Of a stretch of DNA of 64,000 nucleotides, positions 51,965-59,979 are shown in pieces (position 1 is the stretch's first letter; each line of letters opens with the position of its first letter). The stretch is taken from NCBI RefSeq assembly GCF_000377985.1, contig NZ_KB899044.1, positions 1 to 64,000 on the forward strand, in the 5' to 3' direction. Origin of the DNA: Sporolactobacillus vineae DSM 21990 = SL153. GTDB lineage: Bacteria > Bacillota > Bacilli > Bacillales > Sporolactobacillaceae. Below the pieces are notes generated by a model. It saw only the letters and a program-made list of their open reading frames with translations, did no database searches and was not told the origin of the DNA. Both the position numbers and the translations under genes were made by a program.

Positions 51965-53905
51965 ATGGAGATCGGTACTGTGAAAGGCTTGAATTTTATT
52001 CGTGTGGCGTCTGCCTGTCCGCTCACGCGGGTTGCGGATGTTGCTTTTAATCTAAAAGAGATCAAATCGTGTATCGACCAGGCGGTGAGTGTCCATGCCG
52101 CGCTGGTCGTCTTCCCGGAGCTGTCTGTCACATCGTATACCTGCGGGGATCTGTTTCTTCAGCAGCGTCTGCTTAACCAATCGGAAGACGCCGTCGCGGC
52201 GCTCCGCGATTATTCTCTGGGAAAAGACATTTTGATCGCGGTTGGTGCCCCGCTGAATATGAATACGGCTGTGTATAACTGTGCCTATATTCTTTTTAAC
52301 GGTAAAATTCTGGGGATCGTACCCAAAAGCTACATACCGAACTATGAAGAGTTTTATGAACAGCGCTGGTTTTCTTCAGGCAGGAAAGTAATCGGTGCAA
52401 CCGTTGATCTGGCGGGTCAGAAGGCTATTCCCTTCGGCGTCGATCTCTTGTTTCAAAGCGGAGCCGCTCAGTTCGGCTTTGAAATCTGCGAAGACCTGTG
52501 GAGCGTTGTGCCGCCCAGCAGCCATCTCTGCCTTGCGGGGGCTAATCTGATCGGCAATCTTTCGGCTTCGAACGAAGTGGTCAGTAAATCGGATTACCGC
52601 CGGGAACTGGTCCGTTCACAGAGTGCCAAATGCATGTCGGCTTATCTCTATTCCGGAACAGGCATCGGTGAGTCGTCGACAGATGTTGTATTCGGCGGTG
52701 AACTGCTGATCGCCGAAAACGGGCAGATGCTCGCAGCCAATGATCGTTTCCAGAGAACCAGCCAGGTGATCTCGTCGATCGTTGACATTGACCGGCTGAA
52801 CCTGCAGCGGATCAAAAACATCAGTTTTCGCGAAGCCAGATCGATTGTGCCCTGGCAGGCAAGAAAGATTGCATTTGTTTATGCAGCGATGAATGTCGGC
52901 ACTTTTGACCGGCCTGTGGATCCGCATCCGTTCGTCCCGTCGGATGAACACGTGCGCGAATCCCGCTGCCGGGAAATTTTCAGCATCCAGACAGCTGCGC
53001 TGGCGAAGCGTCTGGAGCATACAGGAATGAAACGGGCCGTCATCGGCATCTCCGGCGGTCTGGACTCCACACTGGCACTTCTGGTCATTGCGAAAACGTT
53101 TGATCTGATTCATCTGCCGCGGAAAAAGATCATGACCGTCACGCTGCCCGGTTTCGGGACAACGGACCGCACCTATCATAATGCTGTCGCGCTCTGTAAA
53201 GAGCTTGGGACAGATTTCCATGAAGTCAACATTGTTGCCGCCTGTCTGCAGCATTTTAAAGATATCGGCCACGATCCGAAAATCCATGATGTAACCTATG
53301 AGAATGTTCAGGCCAGAGAGCGGACCCAGATTCTGATGGATCTGGCCAACAAGCACGGCGGGCTGGTGATCGGCACCGGCGATTTATCCGAAATGGCGCT
53401 GGGCTGGAGTACGTATAACGGAGATCATATGTCGATGTATGCCGTGAACTGCTCAGTGCCGAAAACATTGGTCCGCTATCTGGTCCGCTATGTCGCTGAA
53501 AAGAAAACGGATCATCAGACGTCGGAAATTCTGCTGGATATTCTTGATACGCCGGTCACACCGGAACTCCTTCCGAAGGGCAGCGAAGGCGAAATCACCC
53601 AGAAAACGGAGGATATTGTCGGACCGTATGAGCTGCACGACTTCTTCCTGTATTACTTTGTTCGCAGCGAGTTCGAACCGGAAAGGATTCTGTTCCTGGC
53701 ACAACAGGCATTCGCCGGGAAGTATGATGAAGCAGCGATCCGGAAATGGCTCCAAAAATTTATTCGACGCTTTTTCACGCAGCAGTTTAAACGCTCAGCG
53801 ACGCCTGACGGGCCGAAAGTCGGCACGGTCAGTCTTTCACCGCGTGGCGACTGGCGGATGCCGTCGGATGCCTGTTTCGCAACATGGCTGAATCAGATTC
53901 AATAA
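51965..53905 (+). CDS. nadE: Glutamine-dependent NAD+ synthetase
   Basis: A 646-residue two-domain enzyme making NAD+ from deamido-NAD, ATP and glutamine. The N-terminal nitrilase-like glutaminase (1-300) has Glu52, Lys121 and Cys175 (FEICEDLW). The C-terminal synthetase has the PP-loop GISGGLDSTLALLV and GTGDLSEMALGWSTYNGDH. This long form resembles the actinobacterial/yeast type and not the 270-residue ammonia-dependent NadE usual in Bacillus. ATG 51965 follows AAAGGAGAAG. Confidence 0.95.
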   Translation: MEIGTVKGLNFIRVASACPLTRVADVAFNLKEIKSCIDQAVSVHAALVVFPELSVTSYTCGDLFLQQRLLNQSEDAVAALRDYSLGKDILIAVGAPLNMNTAVYNCAYILFNGKILGIVPKSYIPNYEEFYEQRWFSSGRKVIGATVDLAGQKAIPFGVDLLFQSGAAQFGFEICEDLWSVVPPSSHLCLAGANLIGNLSASNEVVSKSDYRRELVRSQSAKCMSAYLYSGTGIGESSTDVVFGGELLIAENGQMLAANDRFQRTSQVISSIVDIDRLNLQRIKNISFREARSIVPWQARKIAFVYAAMNVGTFDRPVDPHPFVPSDEHVRESRCREIFSIQTAALAKRLEHTGMKRAVIGISGGLDSTLALLVIAKTFDLIHLPRKKIMTVTLPGFGTTDRTYHNAVALCKELGTDFHEVNIVAACLQHFKDIGHDPKIHDVTYENVQARERTQILMDLANKHGGLVIGTGDLSEMALGWSTYNGDHMSMYAVNCSVPKTLVRYLVRYVAEKKTDHQTSEILLDILDTPVTPELLPKGSEGEITQKTEDIVGPYELHDFFLYYFVRSEFEPERILFLAQQAFAGKYDEAAIRKWLQKFIRRFFTQQFKRSATPDGPKVGTVSLSPRGDWRMPSDACFATWLNQIQ

Positions 53906-53985
53906 ATGCCTTACTTAATCTTCTTCGGCTCAATGACGCGTGATCTGATTGATTTTACAGAAATATAATTATGTTAACTATATCA

Positions 53986-54031
53986 TAAAAAAACGAACCC
54001 CCTGCAGTTTCGGCCGGGGATTCGTTTTTTT
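53986..54031. terminator. Bidirectional terminator between nadE and ald
   Basis: AAACGAACCCC and GGGGATTCGTTT arms with one mismatch, and A-run and T-run on the two sides, between convergent genes. Confidence 0.85.
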
Positions 54032-54057
54032 GAAATGATGATCTGTATTAAACCGGA

Positions 54058-55197
54058 TTAAACATTTGCCTCAGCGGCCAGCAGATCATGGGCATCTTTA
54101 TAAGCGACACCATGGGCGTCGGCGACGGCTTTAAAGGTGACATAGCCGTCCAGTGTGTTCAATCCTTTAAGCAGGGCCTCATCTTCAAGGCAGGCCTTGG
54201 CATAACCTTTTCCGGCAATCTTTGCCGCATAAGGGATCGTTACATTCGTCAGGGCCAGAGTCGAGGTTCTCGGCACAGCGCCAGGCATGTTGGCGACCGC
54301 ATAATGGATCACACCATGCTTGATGTACGTCGGGTCATCATGAGTGGTGCTGTGATCTGACGTTTCCACGATGCCGCCCTGGTCGATTGCCACATCGACA
54401 ATCACGGAGTTTGCCGGCATCGAGGCAACCATCTCTTCCGTAACGAGTTTTGGTGCTTTTGCACCGGGGATCAGGACACACCCGACAACCAGATCGGCAT
54501 CCTTAACCGCAGATGCGATGTTGTATGGGTTGGACATCAGGGTATTCAGCGATGTGCCGAAAATATCGTCAAGATCGCGCAGCCGGTCGGCACTGATATC
54601 CAGAATCGTCACATCTGCACCGAGGCCGACAGCGATTTTTGCTGCATTCGTGCCGACAATGCCGCCGCCGATAATCGTGACTTTGCCGCGTGAAACGCCG
54701 GGCACACCGCCGAGCAGAATGCCCTTGCCGGCACCGTCACTGAATTTTTCAAGATACTGGGCACCGATCTGAACAGCCATTCGCCCGGCGACTTCGCTCA
54801 TCGGCTGAAGCAGAGGGAGAACATGATCTGCACGCTGAACGGTTTCATAGGCGATCGAAACGACTTTGTTGTCGACCAGTGCTTTGGTCAGTGCCGCGCC
54901 GACAGCCGGTGCCAGATGGAGGTACGTGAAAAGAATCAGCCCGGGACGGAAGAAATGATATTCCTCAGGTTCGGGTTCCTTGACTTTGATGACCATTTCC
55001 GCAGACCAGGCCTGTTCGGCTGTAGTGATTTCTGCGCCTGCATCCTGATAATCCTGATCCGAGAATCCGGCGCCGGCACCTGCTTTTGTCTCAACATAGA
55101 CCGTGTGACCTTCATGAACAAGATGGAAAGTGCCTGCCGGCGTGATTGCGACGCGCCGCTCATTGTTCTTCAGTTCTTTGGGTATCCCGATGATCAT
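54058..55197 (-). CDS. ald: Alanine dehydrogenase
   Basis: Converts L-alanine to pyruvate and ammonia with NAD+. The 379-residue enzyme has [20 protein letters not shown] at the N-terminus (substrate-binding Arg and Lys follow), the [22 protein letters not shown] Rossmann motif and the DQGG segment. The ATG has GGGAGGAA about 9 bp upstream. It is divergent from a PucR-family gene, as in B. subtilis where AdeR activates ald. Ald also supports sporulation and germination on alanine. Confidence 0.96.
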   Translation of the reverse strand: MIIGIPKELKNNERRVAITPAGTFHLVHEGHTVYVETKAGAGAGFSDQDYQDAGAEITTAEQAWSAEMVIKVKEPEPEEYHFFRPGLILFTYLHLAPAVGAALTKALVDNKVVSIAYETVQRADHVLPLLQPMSEVAGRMAVQIGAQYLEKFSDGAGKGILLGGVPGVSRGKVTIIGGGIVGTNAAKIAVGLGADVTILDISADRLRDLDDIFGTSLNTLMSNPYNIASAVKDADLVVGCVLIPGAKAPKLVTEEMVASMPANSVIVDVAIDQGGIVETSDHSTTHDDPTYIKHGVIHYAVANMPGAVPRTSTLALTNVTIPYAAKIAGKGYAKACLEDEALLKGLNTLDGYVTFKAVADAHGVAYKDAHDLLAAEANV

Positions 55198-55327
55198 ATC
55201 TCTATTCCTCCCATTTTATGTGCTTCAGCCGGTCAGCCGTCGTACGTTCATCAAATCTGGAACGATCGGTGATCGGCTACTTCATTTACTATGATAATGA
55301 GTGCCAGACATGATTGCATCAGACAAA

Positions 55328-55358
55328 ATGTCAATTAAAATGACATAAATGTTTGACA
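55328..55358. promoter_or_regulatory. TGTCA/TGACA operator cluster between ald and adeR
   Basis: ATGTCA-7-TGACAT (55328-55346) is an inverted repeat, and a third TGACA lies in the adeR -35 (55353-55358). It probably binds AdeR. Confidence 0.5.
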
Positions 55359-55382
55359 TTTCAGATAAATGGAAGATAGTAT
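55353..55382 (+). promoter_or_regulatory. adeR promoter
   Basis: TTGACA (55353-55358), 18 bp, TAGTAT (55377-55382). The expected start of transcription falls at or next to ATG 55391. Confidence 0.6.
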
Positions 55383-55390
55383 AACATTAG

Positions 55391-57076
55391 ATGATAGAGA
55401 TTAAGGGGATGCGTTACCCGTTGGCTGAAGAAATATCCTTCTGTATCAGAGATATGATGAAGCGTCCGATTTTTCAGCGGGCACGGCTGATTGCCGGAGA
55501 GAATGGCGGCTATCGCGAGGTGCGCTGGGTACATATTCTCGAAATTATCAATGCAGCACCCTATGTCAGCAAAAATGACCTGATTCTGACGACCGGATTA
55601 TGGCTGAAGCGTTCCGCAGCGTCCGGACTGGAGTTTATGCGTCAGATTATCGACCATGAAACAGCCGGCCTTTGCATCGAATTCGGCACAACGATCGATG
55701 AAATTCCGGAAGCCATCATCAGACTTTGCAATGATCATGATTTTCCGCTGATTCTGTTCCGCCAGCCGGTCCGGTTTGAAGCGATCACTCAGGATATCCA
55801 TTCGTTTTTGATCAACCGGCATTTCGGGGTGATGAAGCAGCTGGAGGAGTTTTCCCAGAAACAGCAGCAGCTGATCCTGCAAAGCACAGACATCCCGGCG
55901 ATGCTCGAACTGCTGCAGCATTACGCCGAAGGGCAGATCGTCTATCTGTCGGCAATTAAGTCAAATAGGTTTTATCCGGAACTGCCGCGGGCAGAAGCGG
56001 AGCGAATCAACCGGTTCTGCCACCGCAAATTGAAAAATTTTGATCAGATCGAAGAAGTTACTGTCTGGAGGATGGATGATGCCGGTTTTTTATTGATCCA
56101 GCCGGTGATCTGCTTCGGCCAGGTGTTCTCTTATATCGGCTTCTTCCTTCACCGGCCCCACCCGTCAGAGTACGTCAAACTGCTGGTGGACTATACATCG
56201 AAGGCTATTGCGACCGTGCTGCTGCGGACACAGTTTCTCGAGGAGAAAATTCTGAGGAACCAGAATCTCCTGATACAGGATATCCTCAGCCGGCAGATCG
56301 ACAGCGAGGAACAGGCCCAGATGAGGATGGGTCTGCCGTCACCGGATGAAAACCGCTATCTGTTTATCGGCGGAATGATCGAACTGGCACACAACGTGCT
56401 CGAAGTCGGACCGGAACGGATGGAAACGATGAACCAGGATATTTCCGTTCTGATCCGGACGCAGCTGAGCCGTTTTCAGGTACATCATCTCATGATGATG
56501 AAAAATAATCAGATTTACCTGCTCTGCGCAAAAGAAGTCTCCGATGCGGAATCGGAGCGTCGTCTGCGGGGCAGTATTGTCCAGGTCATTTCAGCAATCC
56601 GGAAGTTTACGGAACGGGCACTGAACGGGCTCCATTTTCACGCGGGTTTCGGAAGGGTGAGACCCCGTCTTCTTGAAACATGGAAGAGCTTTAAAGAAGC
56701 CTATCAGGTGATCGAAATCGCGCAGTCCGTCCCCTCCATGCAAGGATGCTGTTTCTATGATCAGGCCGGCATCTTTCAGCTGCTGCAGGCTGTTCCCAAA
56801 CCGCTGCTTCAATCATTTGTCGATGATCAGATCGGTACGCTTATTGAGCATGACCGGACCCATCATCTCAACCTGATCCGGACGCTGGCCGAGTACTTCA
56901 GATGCATGGGGTCCAAGGGCGAAACGGCCGGAAAACTCTATATTCACCGGCAGACCTTGTACAACCGGCTTGAAAAGATAAGTCAGCTGCTCGGCAAGGA
57001 TTTCTTTGAGCCGGAGCGGCGCTATTGTATCGAAATGGCGCTTCTCGGTTTCGAACTGCTCGGGAATAGAATATAA
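55391..57076 (+). CDS. adeR: PucR-family activator of alanine dehydrogenase
   Basis: A 561-residue regulator with an N-terminal PucR domain (about 15-145, with RWVHILEIINAAPYVSKNDL), a middle GGDEF-like region, and a C-terminal HTH_30 (ETAGKLYIHRQTLYNRLEKI). The same divergent arrangement with ald exists in B. subtilis, where AdeR is the alanine-responsive activator. No ribosome binding site precedes ATG 55391, and the promoter places the 5' end of the mRNA there, so a leaderless message is likely; ATG 55409 directly follows AAGGGG and is too close to use it. The stop overlaps a short ABC-exporter fragment by 1 bp. Confidence 0.87.
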   Translation: MIEIKGMRYPLAEEISFCIRDMMKRPIFQRARLIAGENGGYREVRWVHILEIINAAPYVSKNDLILTTGLWLKRSAASGLEFMRQIIDHETAGLCIEFGTTIDEIPEAIIRLCNDHDFPLILFRQPVRFEAITQDIHSFLINRHFGVMKQLEEFSQKQQQLILQSTDIPAMLELLQHYAEGQIVYLSAIKSNRFYPELPRAEAERINRFCHRKLKNFDQIEEVTVWRMDDAGFLLIQPVICFGQVFSYIGFFLHRPHPSEYVKLLVDYTSKAIATVLLRTQFLEEKILRNQNLLIQDILSRQIDSEEQAQMRMGLPSPDENRYLFIGGMIELAHNVLEVGPERMETMNQDISVLIRTQLSRFQVHHLMMMKNNQIYLLCAKEVSDAESERRLRGSIVQVISAIRKFTERALNGLHFHAGFGRVRPRLLETWKSFKEAYQVIEIAQSVPSMQGCCFYDQAGIFQLLQAVPKPLLQSFVDDQIGTLIEHDRTHHLNLIRTLAEYFRCMGSKGETAGKLYIHRQTLYNRLEKISQLLGKDFFEPERRYCIEMALLGFELLGNRI

Positions 57077-57309
57077 TGACCCTATCGGATTCCTTGTCCT
57101 CATTTCGGCAGAGATTTATTATCTGGCTCTTCCCTGGCGCGCTGCTGATTCCGCTTGGCGGCGCTATTTGCGCCTGCATGCGGAATTTGCTTTCCGTAAC
57201 GGTTTCCCAAAATTTTGCCATGGACCTCAGGCAGGACGTCTATGTCAAAATACAGCGCTTTTCAATGAAAAACATCGATGATCAGTTCGCCGGACTGCGG
57301 GATGAATAA
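57076..57309 (+). pseudogene. Remnant of an ABC exporter membrane domain
   Basis: A 77-codon frame starts in a TAATG overlap with adeR. It contains FRQRFIIWLFPGALLIPLGG and SQNFAMDLRQDVYVKIQRFS followed by KNIDDQFAGL. The last part matches the first intracellular loop of type IV ABC exporters such as YfiB/LmrA (usually ADLRxDLYxKIQxFSxxNIDxF). The reading frame stops right after it, and the rest of the roughly 570-residue protein, with its ATPase domain, is missing. The next gene is on the opposite strand. It is probably a deletion remnant of an exporter once co-transcribed with adeR. Confidence 0.65.
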
Positions 57310-57312
57310 AGC

Positions 57313-58026
57313 TCAAGCTTCTGAGTCGACCGGTGCGGCAAGGCCGTCCTTCCCCCGGTCAAAGTACAACCGGCGGTCGGTACCGCGAACGCAATAAACG
57401 ATATCGGCAAGCTCGAGTCCGCGTCGTTTTATTTCCTGATCAAGCCAGTTTCGGGTCAGCTGATTCTGTTCCAGATTTTTCTCGATCAGCTGCCCGTCCA
57501 TGATGAGTTCAACAGGAAAAGAGGATGAAGCAAGGGCGGGAATGTTTAGGTCCTTTCGCGTGACGTTCTGATAGGGCGGCTTTTTTAAAAGGGAAAGTTC
57601 TCCGTCGGCTTCGATCACGGCAAAATCGACCTGGCTGATGTCAAAGACACTTTTCTCTCTAAGCGACTGATTGAGTGAATCCAGTGTCATCCGCAGTTTT
57701 TTCAAATTCTTTTCAAGGATCTTTCCGCTTTCGATGACCACAGTCGGTTCACCGCTGAAGACGGCTCTGGCTTTTCGGCTTTTCAGCGACAGATAAGTCG
57801 TCAGCAGAATGATGGCACTGAAAAGCAGCGCCGACACAAGAAAATTGCTGAAGCGGATCGAGGTATTGAAGGTCAGATTGCCGGCAATTGATCCGAGGGT
57901 GATCGACGCGATAAAATCATGATACGTCATCTGGGAAATCGCCTGTTTGCCGATCAGATGGGCGATGAGAATAAACAATACAAAAGCCGAAATGGTCCGG
58001 ACTGCCACTTCAAGAACACTCGCCAT
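57313..58026 (-). CDS. DUF421/YetF-type membrane protein
   Basis: A 237-residue protein with three N-terminal membrane helices (FVLFILIAHLIGKQAIS..., ASITLGSIAGN, LVSALLFSAIILLTTYLS) and a cytosolic YetF domain of two repeated alpha/beta units. The motif MTYHDFIASITLGSIAGN and the VFSGEPTVVIESGK start of the soluble domain are typical. B. subtilis members are linked to spore germination or membrane functions, but the role is unknown. No neighbour explains it. Confidence 0.85.
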   Translation of the reverse strand: MASVLEVAVRTISAFVLFILIAHLIGKQAISQMTYHDFIASITLGSIAGNLTFNTSIRFSNFLVSALLFSAIILLTTYLSLKSRKARAVFSGEPTVVIESGKILEKNLKKLRMTLDSLNQSLREKSVFDISQVDFAVIEADGELSLLKKPPYQNVTRKDLNIPALASSSFPVELIMDGQLIEKNLEQNQLTRNWLDQEIKRRGLELADIVYCVRGTDRRLYFDRGKDGLAAPVDSEA

Positions 58027-58125
58027 TGAACCATCGCCCTTTCCCGGTCTCTATTCTATTTTCTTGCCCATTACCGGCCGGGTTTATTCATCGAGCATCC
58101 GATGGAAGTCCAGGCGCGGACCGGA

Positions 58126-59565
58126 TCAGTCGGCACGGTTGAGAAAATCTTTGATCTGCCTGGTGAACGCTGAACGATCATAGTCGTTGTACAGCCCGGA
58201 ATCCAGCCGGACCGGGTCACCAAAGAAGAATCGCTCATAAAGTACCTGCCGGCCGGCAAATCCGCTCAGAGACAGATCCCAGGCCAGCCGGAACAGTCTG
58301 ACTTTTTCATAGCCGTCGCGATCGGCGGACTGAAGATATTTCCTGAGCTCGGCTCCGTTTTCCATATTGAAATCCGCAGCCCTTGGAATCGAGACCAGGC
58401 CGCTGGCACCGATCAGCTGGATGATTTCGATGAAGCGGGGATAGATTTTCGGAAAATAGCTCATGGCCGCCATCAGCGGTTTGCGGTCAGGCGTCATCGT
58501 TCCCCAGCGATCGACGGAAGCATTCACTTCGGACGCTGTCAGCAGTGCTTTCATCGTTTCGAGGCCAATGATGATCTCGGCAATCTTGCCCTGAATATGC
58601 TGATACTCGCCGACATTGATGGCATCGACGAGCGACTGGGCCACACCGAGGACAAATTCCGTCTTGACAATGTTTCGTGCGGTTACCTGATGGACCTGCT
58701 GCGGGAGAAAACCGCTGTCTTTATACAGCCTTGAGGCGATGTCTGTATCTCCGCAGAGGAAGACGCGATCCCAGGGGACGAGTACGTGATCAAACAGGAC
58801 GATCGAATCTACTTCTTCAAAGCGCGAACTAAGCGGATGGTCAAACGGAACGCTTCCGTCTGAAAAAGCCTCCCGGCAGATGAATTTCAGTCCCGGTGTA
58901 TTTGCAGGGATCGAAAAAGCATAGGCATATGCTTCATCAAAGTGAAAGTTTCCGGATGGGAAGACGAGCACCTCGTCGGTCATCCCGCCCTGCGTCGCCA
59001 GCAGCCGGGCACCGTGAATGATGATCCCTTCGCTGTTCCGGTCAATGACCCGTGCGGCAACCGGCTCGTCACTGCTTTCCAGATATACCGACGAACGGTT
59101 GACCTGGGGCTGGATGAATGTGTGGGTCAGCGAAATGTCGTTGTCGATGCAATAGTCATAAAAGTGGCGCATGTTCGTACTGTAGCGCGTATTGCCGAAC
59201 AATTCGGCACAGGCGGCGAAGTTCATCACCACGGTGTTCATATAATCCGGCGACCGGCCCATCATCCCGGCAGAATAACGCGCCCAGACCTGGAACGCTT
59301 TCCGGCGCCGGGCCAGATCTCTTCGAGTCTTCGGCTGCAGGTAAGCTGTGCCGGCACTCCCGGAATGGTTTGCAGGCTGAAACGTGAGAACTTTCCGGTA
59401 AGCCGGGTCATGCTGCAGATCATACAAGGCCGCCTGACTCTTCATTGCGCCGGAAAACGCCGGATGTTCCGAGAGCCTGCCTGTTATTTTAGTGCCGTTG
59501 ATCCAGACTTGATTATGGAGCTGATCAATCCGGTTTAAATACGTTTCCCCGTTGATGCAGGACAT
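58126..59565 (-). CDS. HpaB-family FADH2-dependent monooxygenase (4-hydroxyphenylacetate 3-hydroxylase type)
   Basis: A 479-residue protein of the HpaB / 4-hydroxybutyryl-CoA dehydratase superfamily, close to B. subtilis YoaI. Seen: NGETYLNRIDQL at the start, ARYSAGMMGRSPDYMN, THTFIQPQVNRS and LFDHVLVPWDRVFLCGD. HpaB enzymes use reduced flavin from a separate reductase (HpaC), which is not in the window. ATG 59565 has AAGGTG 9 bp upstream and fits the family start; earlier in-frame ATGs at 59601 and 59583 lack a site. Substrate unknown. It is a lone gene. Confidence 0.85.
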   Translation of the reverse strand: MSCINGETYLNRIDQLHNQVWINGTKITGRLSEHPAFSGAMKSQAALYDLQHDPAYRKVLTFQPANHSGSAGTAYLQPKTRRDLARRRKAFQVWARYSAGMMGRSPDYMNTVVMNFAACAELFGNTRYSTNMRHFYDYCIDNDISLTHTFIQPQVNRSSVYLESSDEPVAARVIDRNSEGIIIHGARLLATQGGMTDEVLVFPSGNFHFDEAYAYAFSIPANTPGLKFICREAFSDGSVPFDHPLSSRFEEVDSIVLFDHVLVPWDRVFLCGDTDIASRLYKDSGFLPQQVHQVTARNIVKTEFVLGVAQSLVDAINVGEYQHIQGKIAEIIIGLETMKALLTASEVNASVDRWGTMTPDRKPLMAAMSYFPKIYPRFIEIIQLIGASGLVSIPRAADFNMENGAELRKYLQSADRDGYEKVRLFRLAWDLSLSGFAGRQVLYERFFFGDPVRLDSGLYNDYDRSAFTRQIKDFLNRAD

Positions 59566-59697
59566 GTTGGTGTTCACCTTCATCCGCTGGAATTTGAGCA
59601 TGCATCTTTTTATCTATATGAATGGTGTTTCAGGTGTATGACCGGATGGACCGGCGGGCGGAACGTCGGGAGCAGCTGTTTTTCTATCGCTAAACTT

Positions 59698-59771
59698 ATG
59701 TAACAGATGTAACAGTTCAATTTCTTTTTGCCAACATTAAGCGAAAAAGAATGTTTTTACAGATTGTAACA
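59698..59771 (+). promoter_or_regulatory. TGTAACA direct repeats before oatA
   Basis: ATGTAACAG at 59698-59706 and 59707-59715 in tandem, and TTGTAACA at 59764-59771 just before the promoter. They look like a regulator binding array. Confidence 0.4.
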
Positions 59772-59799
59772 TTGACTGACTTGCGGATCGTGTTATCTT
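59772..59799 (+). promoter_or_regulatory. oatA promoter
   Basis: TTGACT (59772-59777), 16 bp, TATCTT (59794-59799). Confidence 0.55.
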
Positions 59800-59979
59800 A
59801 ATAAAGAGGCTTGTGTCACCACAGCATTATCGTTCGTTCAGACAGTTTCATCTTTATAGCAGCGGCATCCGTTCATTCAGTAAAATGACGGGTGCTGTTT
59901 GAGACGAATCGATGAAACGGAATCGGTTACCTGTGTGCCGGTGTCAGGCTGACTATGTCGGAGAGGGTTCGGGAAATAA

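Larger units (their letters stand above)
59566..59979. other. Divergent intergenic region hpaB / oatA
   Basis: A 414-bp gap. It holds direct repeats of TGTAACA (listed separately) and a promoter for oatA, with a leader of about 170 nt. No coding potential is seen. Confidence 0.5.
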
